Shown here: piece by piece, positions 1 to 9,250 of the stretch
How the letters are laid out: every line of letters starts with the position of its first letter
Numbering within the stretch: the stretch's first letter is position 1
NCBI GenBank assembly: GCA_018267615.1
Contig: JAFDYD010000033.1
Span: forward strand, 77,217-124,530
Reading direction: 5' to 3'
Source of the DNA: Bacteroidota bacterium
GTDB taxonomy: Bacteria; Bacteroidota; Bacteroidia; Chitinophagales; Chitinophagaceae
DNA: 47,314 bases
The notes under the pieces: model-generated
Told to the model about the DNA's origin: nothing
The model's input: only the letters and a program-made list of their open reading frames with translations
Database searches by the model: none
Translations under genes and position numbers: made by a program

Positions 1-24
1 CACCGGAGGGGGTTGGGGGGAGGC
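1..24. repeat. Partial copy of a G-rich palindromic repeat, cut by the window edge
   Basis: The first 24 bases match, with a few changes, the reverse complement of the repeat arm at 14492-14521 inside the helicase gene (shared core ccccctcc followed by gtg). It lies just beyond the secA terminator. The other arm would be outside the window. Confidence 0.6.
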
Positions 25-52
25 TAAAAAAAATCCTGCCACCGGCAGGATT
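24..52 (-). terminator. Intrinsic terminator of secA
   Basis: A perfect 9-bp stem (32-40 paired with 44-52) with a 3-base loop is followed, reading on the minus strand, by eight T. It lies 20 bp past the secA stop codon. Stem plus T-run is the classic rho-independent arrangement. Confidence 0.75.
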
Positions 53-72
53 CTCAAATTATTATTTATTTC

Positions 73-3000
73 TCACAAATCTTTACCGTGACAGTGTTTG
101 TATTTCTTCCCACTTCCACAAGGACATGGATCGTTGCGGCCGACCTTCGGACCGACCTTAACAGGTTCCTGTTTGATGGGTTCTGAAGGATCATAATAAT
201 CTTTTCCTTCATCTACAATATTGCCATTTGGTCCGCCGGCAGCTACGAGTTCATCTTTACGCACTTTCATCTTACTCATATCTGTTTTCTGTTCGCGGCC
301 TTCACGAATCGGTGCATTTTGCTCGATCGGAATCGCACAATGACAAAGGAAGCTTACAATATTTTTATTCGTTTCGCTATCCATCATCCTGAACAATTCA
401 AAAGCTTCCATTTTATAAATTACCAAGGGATCTTTTTGCTCAAGGTAAGCTGTCTGCACACTTTGTTTCAAATCATCCATCGCACGTAAATGTTCTTTCC
501 ATGCATCATCGATAATAGCTAAGGTGATTTGTCTCTCCACTGCATTCATCAATTCACGTCCCCCCGTATCTAAAGTTTTTTGGAGGTTGGCCAATACATT
601 GATTGATTTTTTCCCATCGCTAAATGGAACCACAACATTTTCTACATGCCGGCCCTGCGTAAGTAAAATATTTTTGAAAACAGGAACTGCATTTTTTCGC
701 AACTCATCCATTTTGCGTTCATAATTCTGCGTGGCTTCTGTATATAATTTATCGGAGAGTTGAACTGGATCACCTTTAAGCAATTCTTCCTGGTCGATGC
801 TTGTATCAATACCGAAATTCACAATTGCAGCTAATTTGAATCCTTCAAAATCGTCCAATTCTTTAAAAGAATTCACCAATCCTTCAGCAACAATATAAAA
901 TGCATTGTCAAGATCAAGCGCGAGTCTCTCTCCAAACAACGCATGATTACGTTTCTTGTAAACAACATTACGTTGTTTGTTCATCACGTCATCATATTCT
1001 AGCAAGCGTTTACGTATGCCGAAATTATTTTCTTCAACTTTTTTCTGCGCACGTTCAATACTTTTTGTGACCATGCTATGCTGAATCACTTCACCTTCTT
1101 TGTAACCCATTTTATCCATCAACGATGCAATTCTCTCACTACCGAACATACGCATGAGATCATCTTCCAGCGCAGAATAGAATTGTGTTGTACCTGGATC
1201 GCCCTGACGTCCCGCGCGACCACGCAATTGTCTGTCGACACGACGACTCTCATGTCTTTCAGTACCGATAATTGCTAAACCTCCTGCTTCTCTTACACCT
1301 GGTCCGAGTTTGATATCGGTACCTCGACCAGCCATATTCGTAGCGATAGTAACTGCGCCAGGTAATCCCGCCTCTGCTACAACCTGCGCTTCACGCGCAT
1401 GCTGTTTTGCATTTAATACATTATGCGGAATCTTTTTTACCTGTAACATTTTACTAAGCAACTCACTCACTTCAACTGAAGTAGTTCCGACCAGTGATGG
1501 TCTTCCTTCTGCGCGTAATTTTTCAATATCATCGATAACCGCTTTGTACTTCTCGCGCTTGGTTTTATATACGAGATCCTGGTAGTCTTTTCTGATAACA
1601 GGCACGTTGGTAGGAATGGTTACAACATCCAGTTTATAAATATCCCACAGCTCCGCTGCTTCTGTTTCCGCGGTTCCCGTCATACCAGCGAGCTTGTGAT
1701 ACATACGGAAATAATTCTGTAAAGTGATCGTAGCATAAGTTTGCGTGGCTGCTTCAATCTTTACATTTTCTTTCGCTTCAATTGCCTGGTGCAAACCATC
1801 GCTGTAACGACGTCCATCAAGAATACGACCAGTTTGTTCATCCACAATTTTTACTTGTCCATCCAACACCACATATTCGACATCCTTATCAAACAAAGTA
1901 TATGCTTTCAGCAATTGCTGCACGGTATGAATACGATCAGCCTTCACCGCATAGTCATTCAGCAACGCCTCCTTGCTCTGCAATTTTTCTTCAACACTTG
2001 AATCACTTTTCTCGATGTCGGCGAGTTTAATACCAATATCCGGCAGCACAAAAAATTCAGGATCTTCTCCTTCACGCGTAATCATCTGGATACCTTTATC
2101 CGTCAGATCAACAGAATTATTTTTTTCATCGATGTGAAAAAATAATTCTGCATCTACTTTTGGCATTTCTTTTTGCTGATCCGCGAGATAATAATTTTCA
2201 GTTTTTTGCAGTTTTACTTTGATACCAGGTTCACTCAAAAATTTAATGAGCGCTCCTGTTTTAGGAAGACCGCGATGCGCACGCATCAATGCCAGTCCAC
2301 CATCTTTCGCATCATCATTTCCTTCTGCAATTTTTTTCTTTGCTTCATTGAGGAATTGAACCACCGCTTTTTTCTGCACATCGACTAATTTCTCAACGCG
2401 GCCTTTCAAGACATGATATTGCTGATCATCTCCTCTTGGTACTGGTCCGGAAATAATAAGCGGCGTACGTGCATCGTCGATCAACACGCTATCAACTTCA
2501 TCCACCATTGCATAATGATGTTTACGTTGAACCATTTCTTCTGGTGAATGCACCATATTATCACGGAGATAATCGAAACCAAATTCGTTATTCGTTCCAT
2601 AAGTGATGTCAGCAAGATATGCTTTGCGACGTGCTTCACTATTTGGTTCGTGCCTGTCGATACAATCCACCGTTAAACCAAGCCATTCATAGATCGGACC
2701 ATTCCATTCTGAGTCACGACGCGCGAGATAATCATTCACCGTTACAATATGAACACCTTCACCTGGCAATGCATTTAAATAAGCGGGTAGTGTTGACACC
2801 AGCGTTTTTCCTTCACCGGTAGCCATCTCTGCAATTTTTCCCTGATGCAATACCATACCACCGATCAACTGCACATCGTAATGCAACATGTTCCAAACGA
2901 TCTGTGTGCCGCCGGCCAGCCAGCTATTTTTATAAATGACTTTGTCGCCGTCAATCTGAACATGCGCTTTTTTTATACTCAGGTCGCGATCCATCTGCGT

Positions 3001-3399
3001 AGCCGTCGCAACCACTTCACTATTCTCTTTAAATCGGTGAGCAGTTTCTTTAACAACAGCAAATGCCTCGGGTAAAATTTCTTCAAGCACTTCCTCGATT
3101 TGTTTATCACGATCTTTTTTCAATTGATCGATCTGGTTGTAGAGCCCATCCTTTCCAACAATATCACTAAATGGAAGCTCTTCAGCTTTTTTATTCAGAT
3201 CTGCAATTTCCGTATCGATTGTAAGAAGATGATCCTTGATCCTTTGCCTGAACTCAATTGTTTTAGACCTCAATTGATCATTGGATAAGGATTGATAAGC
3301 GCTATAATGTTGATTGATTTTTTCAACAAGTGGCTGAATTGTTTTTATATCTTTCTCCGACTTATTTCCTCCGAATATTTTTGAAATAAAACCTAACAT
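73..3399 (-). CDS. secA: Protein translocase subunit SecA
   Basis: SecA is the ATPase motor that pushes unfolded preproteins through the SecYEG channel. The 1108-residue product has the Walker A motif GEGKT at residues 195-199, a DEVD-type Walker B followed by the [11 protein letters not shown] region, the helicase-like [10 protein letters not shown] motif, and a C-terminal zinc-binding SEC-C tail ([14 protein letters not shown]) that in other bacteria binds SecB and phospholipid. It is much longer than E. coli SecA (901 residues). The extra length includes a charged stretch near residues 60-105 and insertions in the first half, as is usual in Bacteroidota. The start is an ATG followed by [10 protein letters not shown], the normal SecA beginning. 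It is monocistronic, with a strong terminator behind it and a long palindrome in front of it. Confidence 0.98.
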   Translation of the reverse strand: MLGFISKIFGGNKSEKDIKTIQPLVEKINQHYSAYQSLSNDQLRSKTIEFRQRIKDHLLTIDTEIADLNKKAEELPFSDIVGKDGLYNQIDQLKKDRDKQIEEVLEEILPEAFAVVKETAHRFKENSEVVATATQMDRDLSIKKAHVQIDGDKVIYKNSWLAGGTQIVWNMLHYDVQLIGGMVLHQGKIAEMATGEGKTLVSTLPAYLNALPGEGVHIVTVNDYLARRDSEWNGPIYEWLGLTVDCIDRHEPNSEARRKAYLADITYGTNNEFGFDYLRDNMVHSPEEMVQRKHHYAMVDEVDSVLIDDARTPLIISGPVPRGDDQQYHVLKGRVEKLVDVQKKAVVQFLNEAKKKIAEGNDDAKDGGLALMRAHRGLPKTGALIKFLSEPGIKVKLQKTENYYLADQQKEMPKVDAELFFHIDEKNNSVDLTDKGIQMITREGEDPEFFVLPDIGIKLADIEKSDSSVEEKLQSKEALLNDYAVKADRIHTVQQLLKAYTLFDKDVEYVVLDGQVKIVDEQTGRILDGRRYSDGLHQAIEAKENVKIEAATQTYATITLQNYFRMYHKLAGMTGTAETEAAELWDIYKLDVVTIPTNVPVIRKDYQDLVYKTKREKYKAVIDDIEKLRAEGRPSLVGTTSVEVSELLSKMLQVKKIPHNVLNAKQHAREAQVVAEAGLPGAVTIATNMAGRGTDIKLGPGVREAGGLAIIGTERHESRRVDRQLRGRAGRQGDPGTTQFYSALEDDLMRMFGSERIASLMDKMGYKEGEVIQHSMVTKSIERAQKKVEENNFGIRKRLLEYDDVMNKQRNVVYKKRNHALFGERLALDLDNAFYIVAEGLVNSFKELDDFEGFKLAAIVNFGIDTSIDQEELLKGDPVQLSDKLYTEATQNYERKMDELRKNAVPVFKNILLTQGRHVENVVVPFSDGKKSINVLANLQKTLDTGGRELMNAVERQITLAIIDDAWKEHLRAMDDLKQSVQTAYLEQKDPLVIYKMEAFELFRMMDSETNKNIVSFLCHCAIPIEQNAPIREGREQKTDMSKMKVRKDELVAAGGPNGNIVDEGKDYYDPSEPIKQEPVKVGPKVGRNDPCPCGSGKKYKHCHGKDL

Positions 3400-3490
3400 A
3401 TTTATCGCTATTGAATGATTTTAAAAAGCCTGAACCAATGAAACTCAAATATGGTGCTATGCTATGATAATGAGCCAAATTGACAGACGG

Positions 3491-3498
3491 CAAAGGTA
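3491..3498 (-). promoter_or_regulatory. Possible secA -7 element
   Basis: The minus strand reads TACCTTTG, an exact match to the Bacteroidota -7 consensus TAnnTTTG, about 92 bp before the secA ATG. No properly spaced -33 TTTG is seen, so this is only a candidate. Confidence 0.3.
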
Positions 3499-3506
3499 AG
3501 TAAAAG

Positions 3507-3725
3507 AAGGCACAAGGTTAGAAGGGCCGAGGTACAAGGGCGGAGTCATGTTTTGTCAAAGTCGATTGGTCGATAAGTCGATATGTCGATTGTGCGAAAT
3601 CTATAAGGCATCCTGAATAAAATCCGACGTTCTAACTGTAAAAAAACTTATCGACTTATCGACCAATCGACTTTGACAAAACATACCTCCGCCCTTGTAC
3701 CTTGTCCCTTCTAACCTTGTGCCTT
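3507..3725. repeat. Long inverted repeat, about 77-bp arms, octad type
   Basis: Arms 3507-3583 and 3649-3725 are inverse copies. The inner 35 bp (3549-3583 against 3649-3683) is a perfect match and the outer 42 bp has a handful of mismatches. The central loop is 65 nt. Inside the left arm and its edge, 8-nt units of the form gtcgattg and gtcgataa follow one another four times. The element lies between divergent genes, so a shared terminator role is unlikely here. Confidence 0.9.
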
Positions 3726-3777
3726 CAAATTTGGTTTTCACCTTAATTCCGTATTTTACACGAATTACGACTTGCTT

Positions 3778-5409
3778 ATGAATCAATTACGCCGGGAAGA
3801 CTATATAGTTTTCCTCATATATTTTATCGCAGTTTCGAGTTACGGTTATTATATCTATCGAAGAAAGAAATCAGCCACTACAAATTCAAAGGATTTTTTC
3901 CTCGCCGAAGGCGCACTCACCTGGTGGGCAATCGGCGCATCTCTGATCGCGTCCAATATTTCGGCGGAACATTTTATTGGCATGTCAGGATCGGGTTTTG
4001 CGCTTGGTCTTGCTATCTCCACGTACGAATGGATGGCGGCCGCAACGCTTATTATCGTCGCGGTTTTTATTATACCTGTCTATCTGAAAAATAAAATTTA
4101 CACGATGCCGCAATTTTTAGCGGTGCGGTATAATAATGTTGTCAGCACCATCATGGCAATTTTCTGGTTACTGGTTTATGTTTTTGTAAATCTTACATCC
4201 ATCATTTATCTCGGTGCACTAGCGATCAACGCCGTGTCGGGTATTGACTTTAATTGGTGTATTGCGGGACTTGCCGTTTTTGCCATCGCTGTTACTTTGG
4301 GTGGAATGAAAGTGATCGGTTACACAGACGTGTTCCAGGTATTGGTACTTATCATGGGAGGATTGGTGACGACATATCTTGCATTGAGTCTCGTGTCGGA
4401 ACATTTTGGATATGGAAAAAATATTTTGAAAGCGATTCAAATCGTATCCACAAAAGCACCTTCTCATTTCCATATGATATTCGACAAATCAAATCCCTAT
4501 TATAAAGATCTTCCCGGATTATCTGTATTGATCGGAGGTATGTGGATCAACAACCTGAATTATTTTGGATGCAATCAATACATCACGCAACGCGCGCTCG
4601 GAGCAGATTTGAAAACTGCACGCAGCGGATTGTTGTTCGCGGCATTTTTGAAATTGTTGATTCCTCTTATTGCAGTGTTACCTGGCATCACTGCATACGT
4701 ATTATTCAAAGAAGGTGTTTTTCATAATGAAATGATCGACGCTGCCGGTGTCGTAAAACCCGATCACGCATACCCCACACTGTTATACTTGCTGCCGGCC
4801 GGGTTAAAAGGACTGGCATTTGCCGCTCTCACCGCAGCCATCGTTGCATCACTCGCTGGAAAAGCAAACAGCATCTCTACTATTTTCTCGCTGGATATCT
4901 ACCATAAATTTTTTAAAAAAGATGCTACCGAAAAACAATTGGTAAAAACGGGAAGATGGGCGGTGATCGTTGCGATGATCATGGCTTGTCTTGTTGCGCC
5001 TGCATTGCGATCGCTGGACCAGGCATATCAATTTATCCAGGAATATGTTGGATTTATTTCACCCGGCGTGTTAGCAATCTTCTTAATGGGTTTTTATTGG
5101 AAACGAACCACATCCGCCGCAGCACTGACTGCTGCTTTGCTCACCATTCCATTGAGCACGTTGCTGAAATTTTTACCCGCTTGGACAAACGGGGCTTTTC
5201 CCGACTATCCGTTTCTCGACAGAATGACGATTGTTTTTGTAGTCATCATAGCGCTGATGATCATTATCAGTTTGATGAGTAACAAGAATAAAGATGCGGC
5301 GCCGCTGATCGAAGTCGATACAAAAATGTTTCGAGTGTCGCCGGGTTTTATTATTGGAAGTGTGATCATCTTTGGAATACTGACGGCATTATATACCGTG
5401 TTCTGGTGA
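3778..5409 (+). CDS. Sodium:solute symporter (SSS family), possible inositol or sugar carrier
   Basis: A 543-residue, very hydrophobic protein with about 14 membrane segments and the SSS-family pattern (motif SLIASNISAEHFIGMSGSG near residues 55-75, then a tryptophan-rich segment with EWMAAATL). Members use the sodium gradient to import sugars, polyols, amino acids or other solutes. The chosen ATG gives MNQLRREDY; a TTG two codons upstream is also open but less likely. The next gene, 75 bp downstream on the same strand, is myo-inositol oxygenase, so import of myo-inositol (as in the SLC5A3-type SGLT branch) is a reasonable inference. The substrate cannot be read from the sequence. Confidence 0.88.
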   Translation: MNQLRREDYIVFLIYFIAVSSYGYYIYRRKKSATTNSKDFFLAEGALTWWAIGASLIASNISAEHFIGMSGSGFALGLAISTYEWMAAATLIIVAVFIIPVYLKNKIYTMPQFLAVRYNNVVSTIMAIFWLLVYVFVNLTSIIYLGALAINAVSGIDFNWCIAGLAVFAIAVTLGGMKVIGYTDVFQVLVLIMGGLVTTYLALSLVSEHFGYGKNILKAIQIVSTKAPSHFHMIFDKSNPYYKDLPGLSVLIGGMWINNLNYFGCNQYITQRALGADLKTARSGLLFAAFLKLLIPLIAVLPGITAYVLFKEGVFHNEMIDAAGVVKPDHAYPTLLYLLPAGLKGLAFAALTAAIVASLAGKANSISTIFSLDIYHKFFKKDATEKQLVKTGRWAVIVAMIMACLVAPALRSLDQAYQFIQEYVGFISPGVLAIFLMGFYWKRTTSAAALTAALLTIPLSTLLKFLPAWTNGAFPDYPFLDRMTIVFVVIIALMIIISLMSNKNKDAAPLIEVDTKMFRVSPGFIIGSVIIFGILTALYTVFW

Positions 5410-5484
5410 TCGCAGTAACGACACAATAAAATCTTCCATTTTCCATTATAAAAATTGTAAATTTATCGGGTTAAAATAAACTGT

Positions 5485-6366
5485 ATGAAAGAAATTTTTG
5501 ATAATACCAGTCCCGAAATGAATCCATTGCATAGTCTCGAACAATGGGACGAAGATGTGCTTGACCGTTACCCTGAACCAGGTCAGCCCGCAAAAGCAAA
5601 GGAAGAATTTCGAAACTATGATAATCCGCAAAGAGATACCGTTCGTGAGTTCTATCGACTCAATCATAAATACCAGACTTTTGATTTCGTGATGGAAAAA
5701 AGAAAAGAGTTCCTGCAGTTCAACCGTAAAGAAATGCCGGTGTGGAATGCGATGGAATTTTTGAATACACTGGTTGACGATTCTGATCCTGATATCGATC
5801 TTGACCAACTACAGCACTTGTTGCAAACGGGAGAAGCTATCAGGCATGATGGCCATCCCGACTGGTTTGTGCTAACTGGTTTTATTCATGATATGGGAAA
5901 AGTATTATGTCTTTTTGGTGAGCCGCAATGGGCAGTGGTTGGAGATACATTTCCCGTAGGTTGTAAACATTCGGATAAGATCGTGTATCCAGAATTCTTC
6001 GATGATAATCCTGATTCAAAAGACGAAAGATATAATACCAAACTTGGTATATATGAAGAGGGATGTGGATTGAGAAATGTGCATATGTCTTGGGGACATG
6101 ATGAATATCTCTACCAGATAACAAAAGATTATCTTCCTGAACCTGCATTGTATATGATCCGCTATCATTCTTTCTATGCACAGCATAGGGAACATAGCTA
6201 TGAACATTTAATGGATGACCATGACCGTGAGATGTTCGAATGGGTAAAAAAATTCAACCCTTACGATCTTTATTCTAAGAGCCCCAAACCTCCGGTGTTA
6301 GCGGAACTAAAACCATATTATGAAGATCTGATCGCTAAATATTTGCCGAAGACGATTAAATTGTGA
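5485..6366 (+). CDS. myo-Inositol oxygenase (MIOX)
   Basis: This 293-residue protein matches the di-iron enzyme that cleaves myo-inositol with O2 to D-glucuronate, best known from animals, plants and fungi. The ligand set of the mouse enzyme can be aligned by eye: H124 in GHPDWF, H135-D136 in IHDMGK, H205 in WGHDEYLY, H228 in RYHSFY and D261 in NPYDLYSK. K139 of HDMGK corresponds to the substrate-binding lysine. Length is as in eukaryotic MIOX (about 285). It follows a sodium symporter on the same strand and faces an MFS transporter of the hexuronate type, which fits an inositol/glucuronate module. Its TGA stop is the first triplet of a long palindrome (6364-6548). Confidence 0.95.
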   Translation: MKEIFDNTSPEMNPLHSLEQWDEDVLDRYPEPGQPAKAKEEFRNYDNPQRDTVREFYRLNHKYQTFDFVMEKRKEFLQFNRKEMPVWNAMEFLNTLVDDSDPDIDLDQLQHLLQTGEAIRHDGHPDWFVLTGFIHDMGKVLCLFGEPQWAVVGDTFPVGCKHSDKIVYPEFFDDNPDSKDERYNTKLGIYEEGCGLRNVHMSWGHDEYLYQITKDYLPEPALYMIRYHSFYAQHREHSYEHLMDDHDREMFEWVKKFNPYDLYSKSPKPPVLAELKPYYEDLIAKYLPKTIKL

Positions 6367-6548
6367 ACCATGATTTACATGATTTAAAAAGATTATGAGG
6401 AAAGTTGAATGGTTGATTGAGTTGATAGGTTGATTAGCTTCTGTATTTTTTGGAGAAATGATAAACTGCAGAGACCATTCAACCCATCAACTCAATCAAC
6501 CATTCAACTTTCCTCATAATCTTTTCAAATCATATAAATCATGGTTCA
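6364..6548. repeat. Long inverted repeat with 66-bp arms overlapping two gene ends
   Basis: Arms 6364-6429 and 6483-6548 match with only three mismatches over 66 bp. The outer part begins tgaaccatgattta and the inner part is built of 8- to 9-nt units such as gttgaatg and gttgatag. The left end contains the MIOX stop codon, and the right arm encodes roughly the last eleven codons and stop of the convergent MFS gene. As a hairpin between convergent genes it could act as a bidirectional terminator, but there is no T-run. Confidence 0.92.
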
Positions 6549-7755
6549 ACTGCTTTCTCGGATCGATAACGAACCAAAGAAAAAATCCTACAAACTGCGC
6601 GGCGGCAATTACAAAAACAGGAGTTGTGAAACTATGTGTCATTTCTACCAGTTTGCCCACAACCAATGACATGAAGAAAGCCCCGAGTTGTCCACAGGAA
6701 TTCATTGCACCAGCGACAGTGCCCGCATTATTTTTTGCGATATCAGTACAAACGGCGAATCCAGCCATCACACCAAAAGAATAAAATCCATTCGCAGCAA
6801 CAATAGAATACGCGGCAACATAAGAGTTCGTTGAAATGGCTGCAACCAAAATGGAAAAACCTACAAGGGCAATACCTGCCATTCCAATAAAACGTCTTCC
6901 AAAAAAAATTCCTTTTTTCTTCGCAACCCAATCAATAAAAAATCCTCCGAGTAATAAGCCGATGATTCCAACAATAAAAAGTGTGAAGATGATCGGCTGT
7001 GTCTGTTTCTCTGTAAAATGAAGTTTTTCCTGTAGATAGATAGGCGACCAGGCAATAAAAAAATAATTCGCCCATTGCGAGCAAAAATACATTGCCATCA
7101 ATGCCCATAATGAACGATTCTTGAAAATTGATTTTAGAGGAATGAGCCCATGCTGAGCGTTATGCCTTGAATTCGATTCGATATATTCTTTTTCCTTGCT
7201 AGAAATATTTTTCATTTCCGAAGGAAAATTTCTGAACCATTTATAACAAATAAGAACCCAAAGCACCCCAATCGCACCATTTACATAAAATGGCACGCGC
7301 CATCCATAGGCAACTGCGAGTGGAATGATGATAAGCGGAGCAATCGCTGACCCAATCTGTGTGCCGATTCCCATCCACGGCAATGCCCTCCCTGTTTCCT
7401 GCTTGGGAAACCACCGGGATATCACCAGCACACAATTTGGCATCGTTCCGGATTCTCCCATGCCGAATAAAAAGCGTATAACCATCAACGATATTAACCC
7501 GTTTACGAAACCGGTGAGCACCGTAAAGAAGGACCACCATAAAACAATCCTGATAAACACTGCACGCGGACCGATTTTATCTCCCCATAAACCCGATGGA
7601 ATTTCAAACAAAGCGTAAGAAAGTGCAAATGATGCGAGCACCCAACCAAATTGTTCGTTGGTGAGACCAAGATCAGTTTTAATTCTAATGCCAACAATAG
7701 AAATGCAGATTCTGTCGAGATAAGTGAGCGTTGTCAGTGAACACAAAAATATCAA
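6514..7755 (-). CDS. MFS transporter, anion:cation symporter (hexuronate/glucarate) type
   Basis: A 12-segment major facilitator of about 413 residues. The early sequence TYLDRICISI and the loop GLWGDKIGPRAVF, followed by GMGESGTMPNCVLVISRWFP, are typical of the ACS branch that carries hexuronates, glucarate or related organic anions. Next to myo-inositol oxygenase it may move glucuronate, an inference. No ATG exists between the upstream in-frame stop (about 7812) and the first membrane segment. The coordinate given uses a TTG that would start inside segment 1, while upstream codons PYRFRVL look like a normal family N-terminus, so the real start may be a rare codon nearer 7800. The last eleven residues (about LNHDLYDLKRL) are encoded by a palindrome arm. 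Confidence 0.85.
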   Translation of the reverse strand: MIFLCSLTTLTYLDRICISIVGIRIKTDLGLTNEQFGWVLASFALSYALFEIPSGLWGDKIGPRAVFIRIVLWWSFFTVLTGFVNGLISLMVIRFLFGMGESGTMPNCVLVISRWFPKQETGRALPWMGIGTQIGSAIAPLIIIPLAVAYGWRVPFYVNGAIGVLWVLICYKWFRNFPSEMKNISSKEKEYIESNSRHNAQHGLIPLKSIFKNRSLWALMAMYFCSQWANYFFIAWSPIYLQEKLHFTEKQTQPIIFTLFIVGIIGLLLGGFFIDWVAKKKGIFFGRRFIGMAGIALVGFSILVAAISTNSYVAAYSIVAANGFYSFGVMAGFAVCTDIAKNNAGTVAGAMNSCGQLGAFFMSLVVGKLVEMTHSFTTPVFVIAAAQFVGFFLWFVIDPRKQLNHDLYDLKRL

Positions 7756-7813
7756 TACACGAAAACGATATGGAAATGTTTTGACGATGGGCTGATTTTT
7801 ATGATTGCTTTAA

Positions 7814-8455
7814 TTATTGCAGGGCATCACTAAAAGATTTCCATGCCTGCTCTAAAGTTTGATGAATTTGCAGCCAGTCATTTTCGGTAATCGAATTTTC
7901 TTTTCCATCGCGCATGAGCATGGCAAGCACTCTCAGATGAGCAAAAGATACAAATTTTTCCGCAGGCAAATGATAAACAGTTTGCGCATTGCGTGCGAGG
8001 CAATTTTCCCATTCTGCAGGTGGATGTTCATTGCGATAGCGCCGGATCACCCACCATTCCAATTCAAGACGTGCAGCTTCTTTTACATCAAATGAAGTGT
8101 CGCTGATATCATTGATCGCAGCATAATATTTGACAAGATCAGGCAGCGCTTTATCATAATCAGATCTGTTCTTTCCATCTTTAAATGTAAAAGCAGCTTT
8201 GGCAGCATGGTATGCCATCAACTGCGATCTCCAGAATGGAACGCCAAATTGTTTGCGCATCAGTTCTGAAGATTGAAAAAAAAGCTTCAGTTTCTTTTTT
8301 TCATAATAAGAGCGCCACATCTCGCCGTCTAACCTCGCCACTTCAGCATAATCAAATTTTTTGATATTCGTTTTGTATGGATAATTTACGTCGATGACGA
8401 TCCAAAGCGCAAGCAGCAATATAACAGCAAGCAGTATTCGTAAAAATCGTTTCAT
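7814..8455 (-). CDS. Unknown membrane-anchored protein
   Basis: I do not recognise this family. The 213-residue product starts with MKRF and a single hydrophobic segment (about residues 5-23, ILLAVILLLALWIVI), followed by a soluble, helix-rich, charged domain with many aromatic residues (WRSYYEKKK, LELEWWVIRRYRN). No lipobox is seen, so it is probably anchored in the inner membrane facing the periplasm. Its ATG is 2 bp after the stop of the SRPBCC gene, so the two are almost certainly one operon. The MFS gene follows closely behind. Confidence 0.75.
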   Translation of the reverse strand: MKRFLRILLAVILLLALWIVIDVNYPYKTNIKKFDYAEVARLDGEMWRSYYEKKKLKLFFQSSELMRKQFGVPFWRSQLMAYHAAKAAFTFKDGKNRSDYDKALPDLVKYYAAINDISDTSFDVKEAARLELEWWVIRRYRNEHPPAEWENCLARNAQTVYHLPAEKFVSFAHLRVLAMLMRDGKENSITENDWLQIHQTLEQAWKSFSDALQ

Positions 8456-8457
8456 CG

Positions 8458-9021
8458 TTAGAGAATTTTATTGTTAGTGAGGTTATGTGGAAATGTTGGC
8501 CGCGGTGGACGAGCAATATCCTGCGTCTTCCCGTTTCTCGCCGCTGCTCTTCTTTCCAATTCCAGTTTAAGACTCTCCTCTCCTTTTTTCATTGCCCATA
8601 AATGATTCGCAGAAAAAATCGGGCGCACTAGAAATGTAAGTTTTTTTAAGAGCGGTTTTACGGCTTTTATTTTCCAATCGTAAACGATATCACAGTATTC
8701 GGGATTTTGTGAATCCTGTTCGAAAGTCCAGATACCTCTTCCGGAAAAATCTCCATAAGGAATAATAGTAAAACCAGTTGGTTTATCGACCGCAGTAACT
8801 TCAAAGGACCAACGCAAGGTATAAGGCAGCCATCCCTTCGTATACAATTCTACCATTTTGCCAACGCCCATAGCGTCGCCCGGTTTTAATATTTTCACAT
8901 CGAGATAAACACTCGGCCACCAGCGTGCAAGACCATCGGCATCGCCGAGCACATCATACACTTCTTCTTTTGTTGATTTTACTTTCCAGCGCGAAATAAA
9001 ATGATAAGATGCATCTCCCAT
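8458..9021 (-). CDS. SRPBCC-fold (START/polyketide cyclase-like) protein
   Basis: The 187-residue product has the pattern of the SRPBCC superfamily, small helix-grip proteins with a hydrophobic pocket. Seen are an N-terminal strand (SRWKVKSTKEEVYDVLGDADGL), the ARWWPSVY segment, a central GWLPYTLRWSFEVT strand pair and a C-terminal helix (LWAMKKGEESLKLELERR). Ligand and function are unknown. It is the first gene of a two-gene operon with the downstream membrane-anchored protein (2-bp spacing). The start ATG at 9021 gives MGDASYHF and fits the family length. About 230 bp upstream lie a palindrome and the divergent XRE regulator. Confidence 0.8.
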   Translation of the reverse strand: MGDASYHFISRWKVKSTKEEVYDVLGDADGLARWWPSVYLDVKILKPGDAMGVGKMVELYTKGWLPYTLRWSFEVTAVDKPTGFTIIPYGDFSGRGIWTFEQDSQNPEYCDIVYDWKIKAVKPLLKKLTFLVRPIFSANHLWAMKKGEESLKLELERRAAARNGKTQDIARPPRPTFPHNLTNNKIL

Positions 9022-9093
9022 GTGACGGTGTTTTTAGGGATAAATATATACGAGGTTGCACATGGCTCGGATTTCTTCAGATAACCGAATTCT

Positions 9094-9161
9094 TCCTGGT
9101 GTCTTTGTGCCTTAGTGGTTCAAAAGCAAATTGAACCACTAAGGCACGAAGACATCAAGGA
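9094..9161. repeat. Inverted repeat, 'ttagtggttcaa' family (copy 1)
   Basis: Arms 9094-9123 and 9131-9161 are inverse copies of about 30 bp with few mismatches and a 7-nt loop. The core gccttagtggttcaa recurs, with changes, at 15372-15422 and 32885-32935. It sits in the 229-bp gap between the divergent SRPBCC and XRE genes. Confidence 0.88.
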
Positions 9162-9250
9162 AACAAAAAACATTCTTGAAATCTAAAAAAAATCCAGCAA
9201 TATATGATTGATGTTAAAAAAATTAGTAATTTGCACTAAATATATTAGCC

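Larger units (their letters stand above)
3400..3777. other. Divergent intergenic region secA/symporter
   Basis: This 378-bp gap between divergent genes holds no open reading frame I can support. Its content is one 219-bp palindromic element (3507-3725) plus the candidate secA -7 element. Confidence 0.7.

Noticed and set aside
524..3288. Several plus-strand reading frames opposite secA
   Set aside because: Low-complexity shadows of a strongly conserved minus-strand gene, with no domain I recognise.
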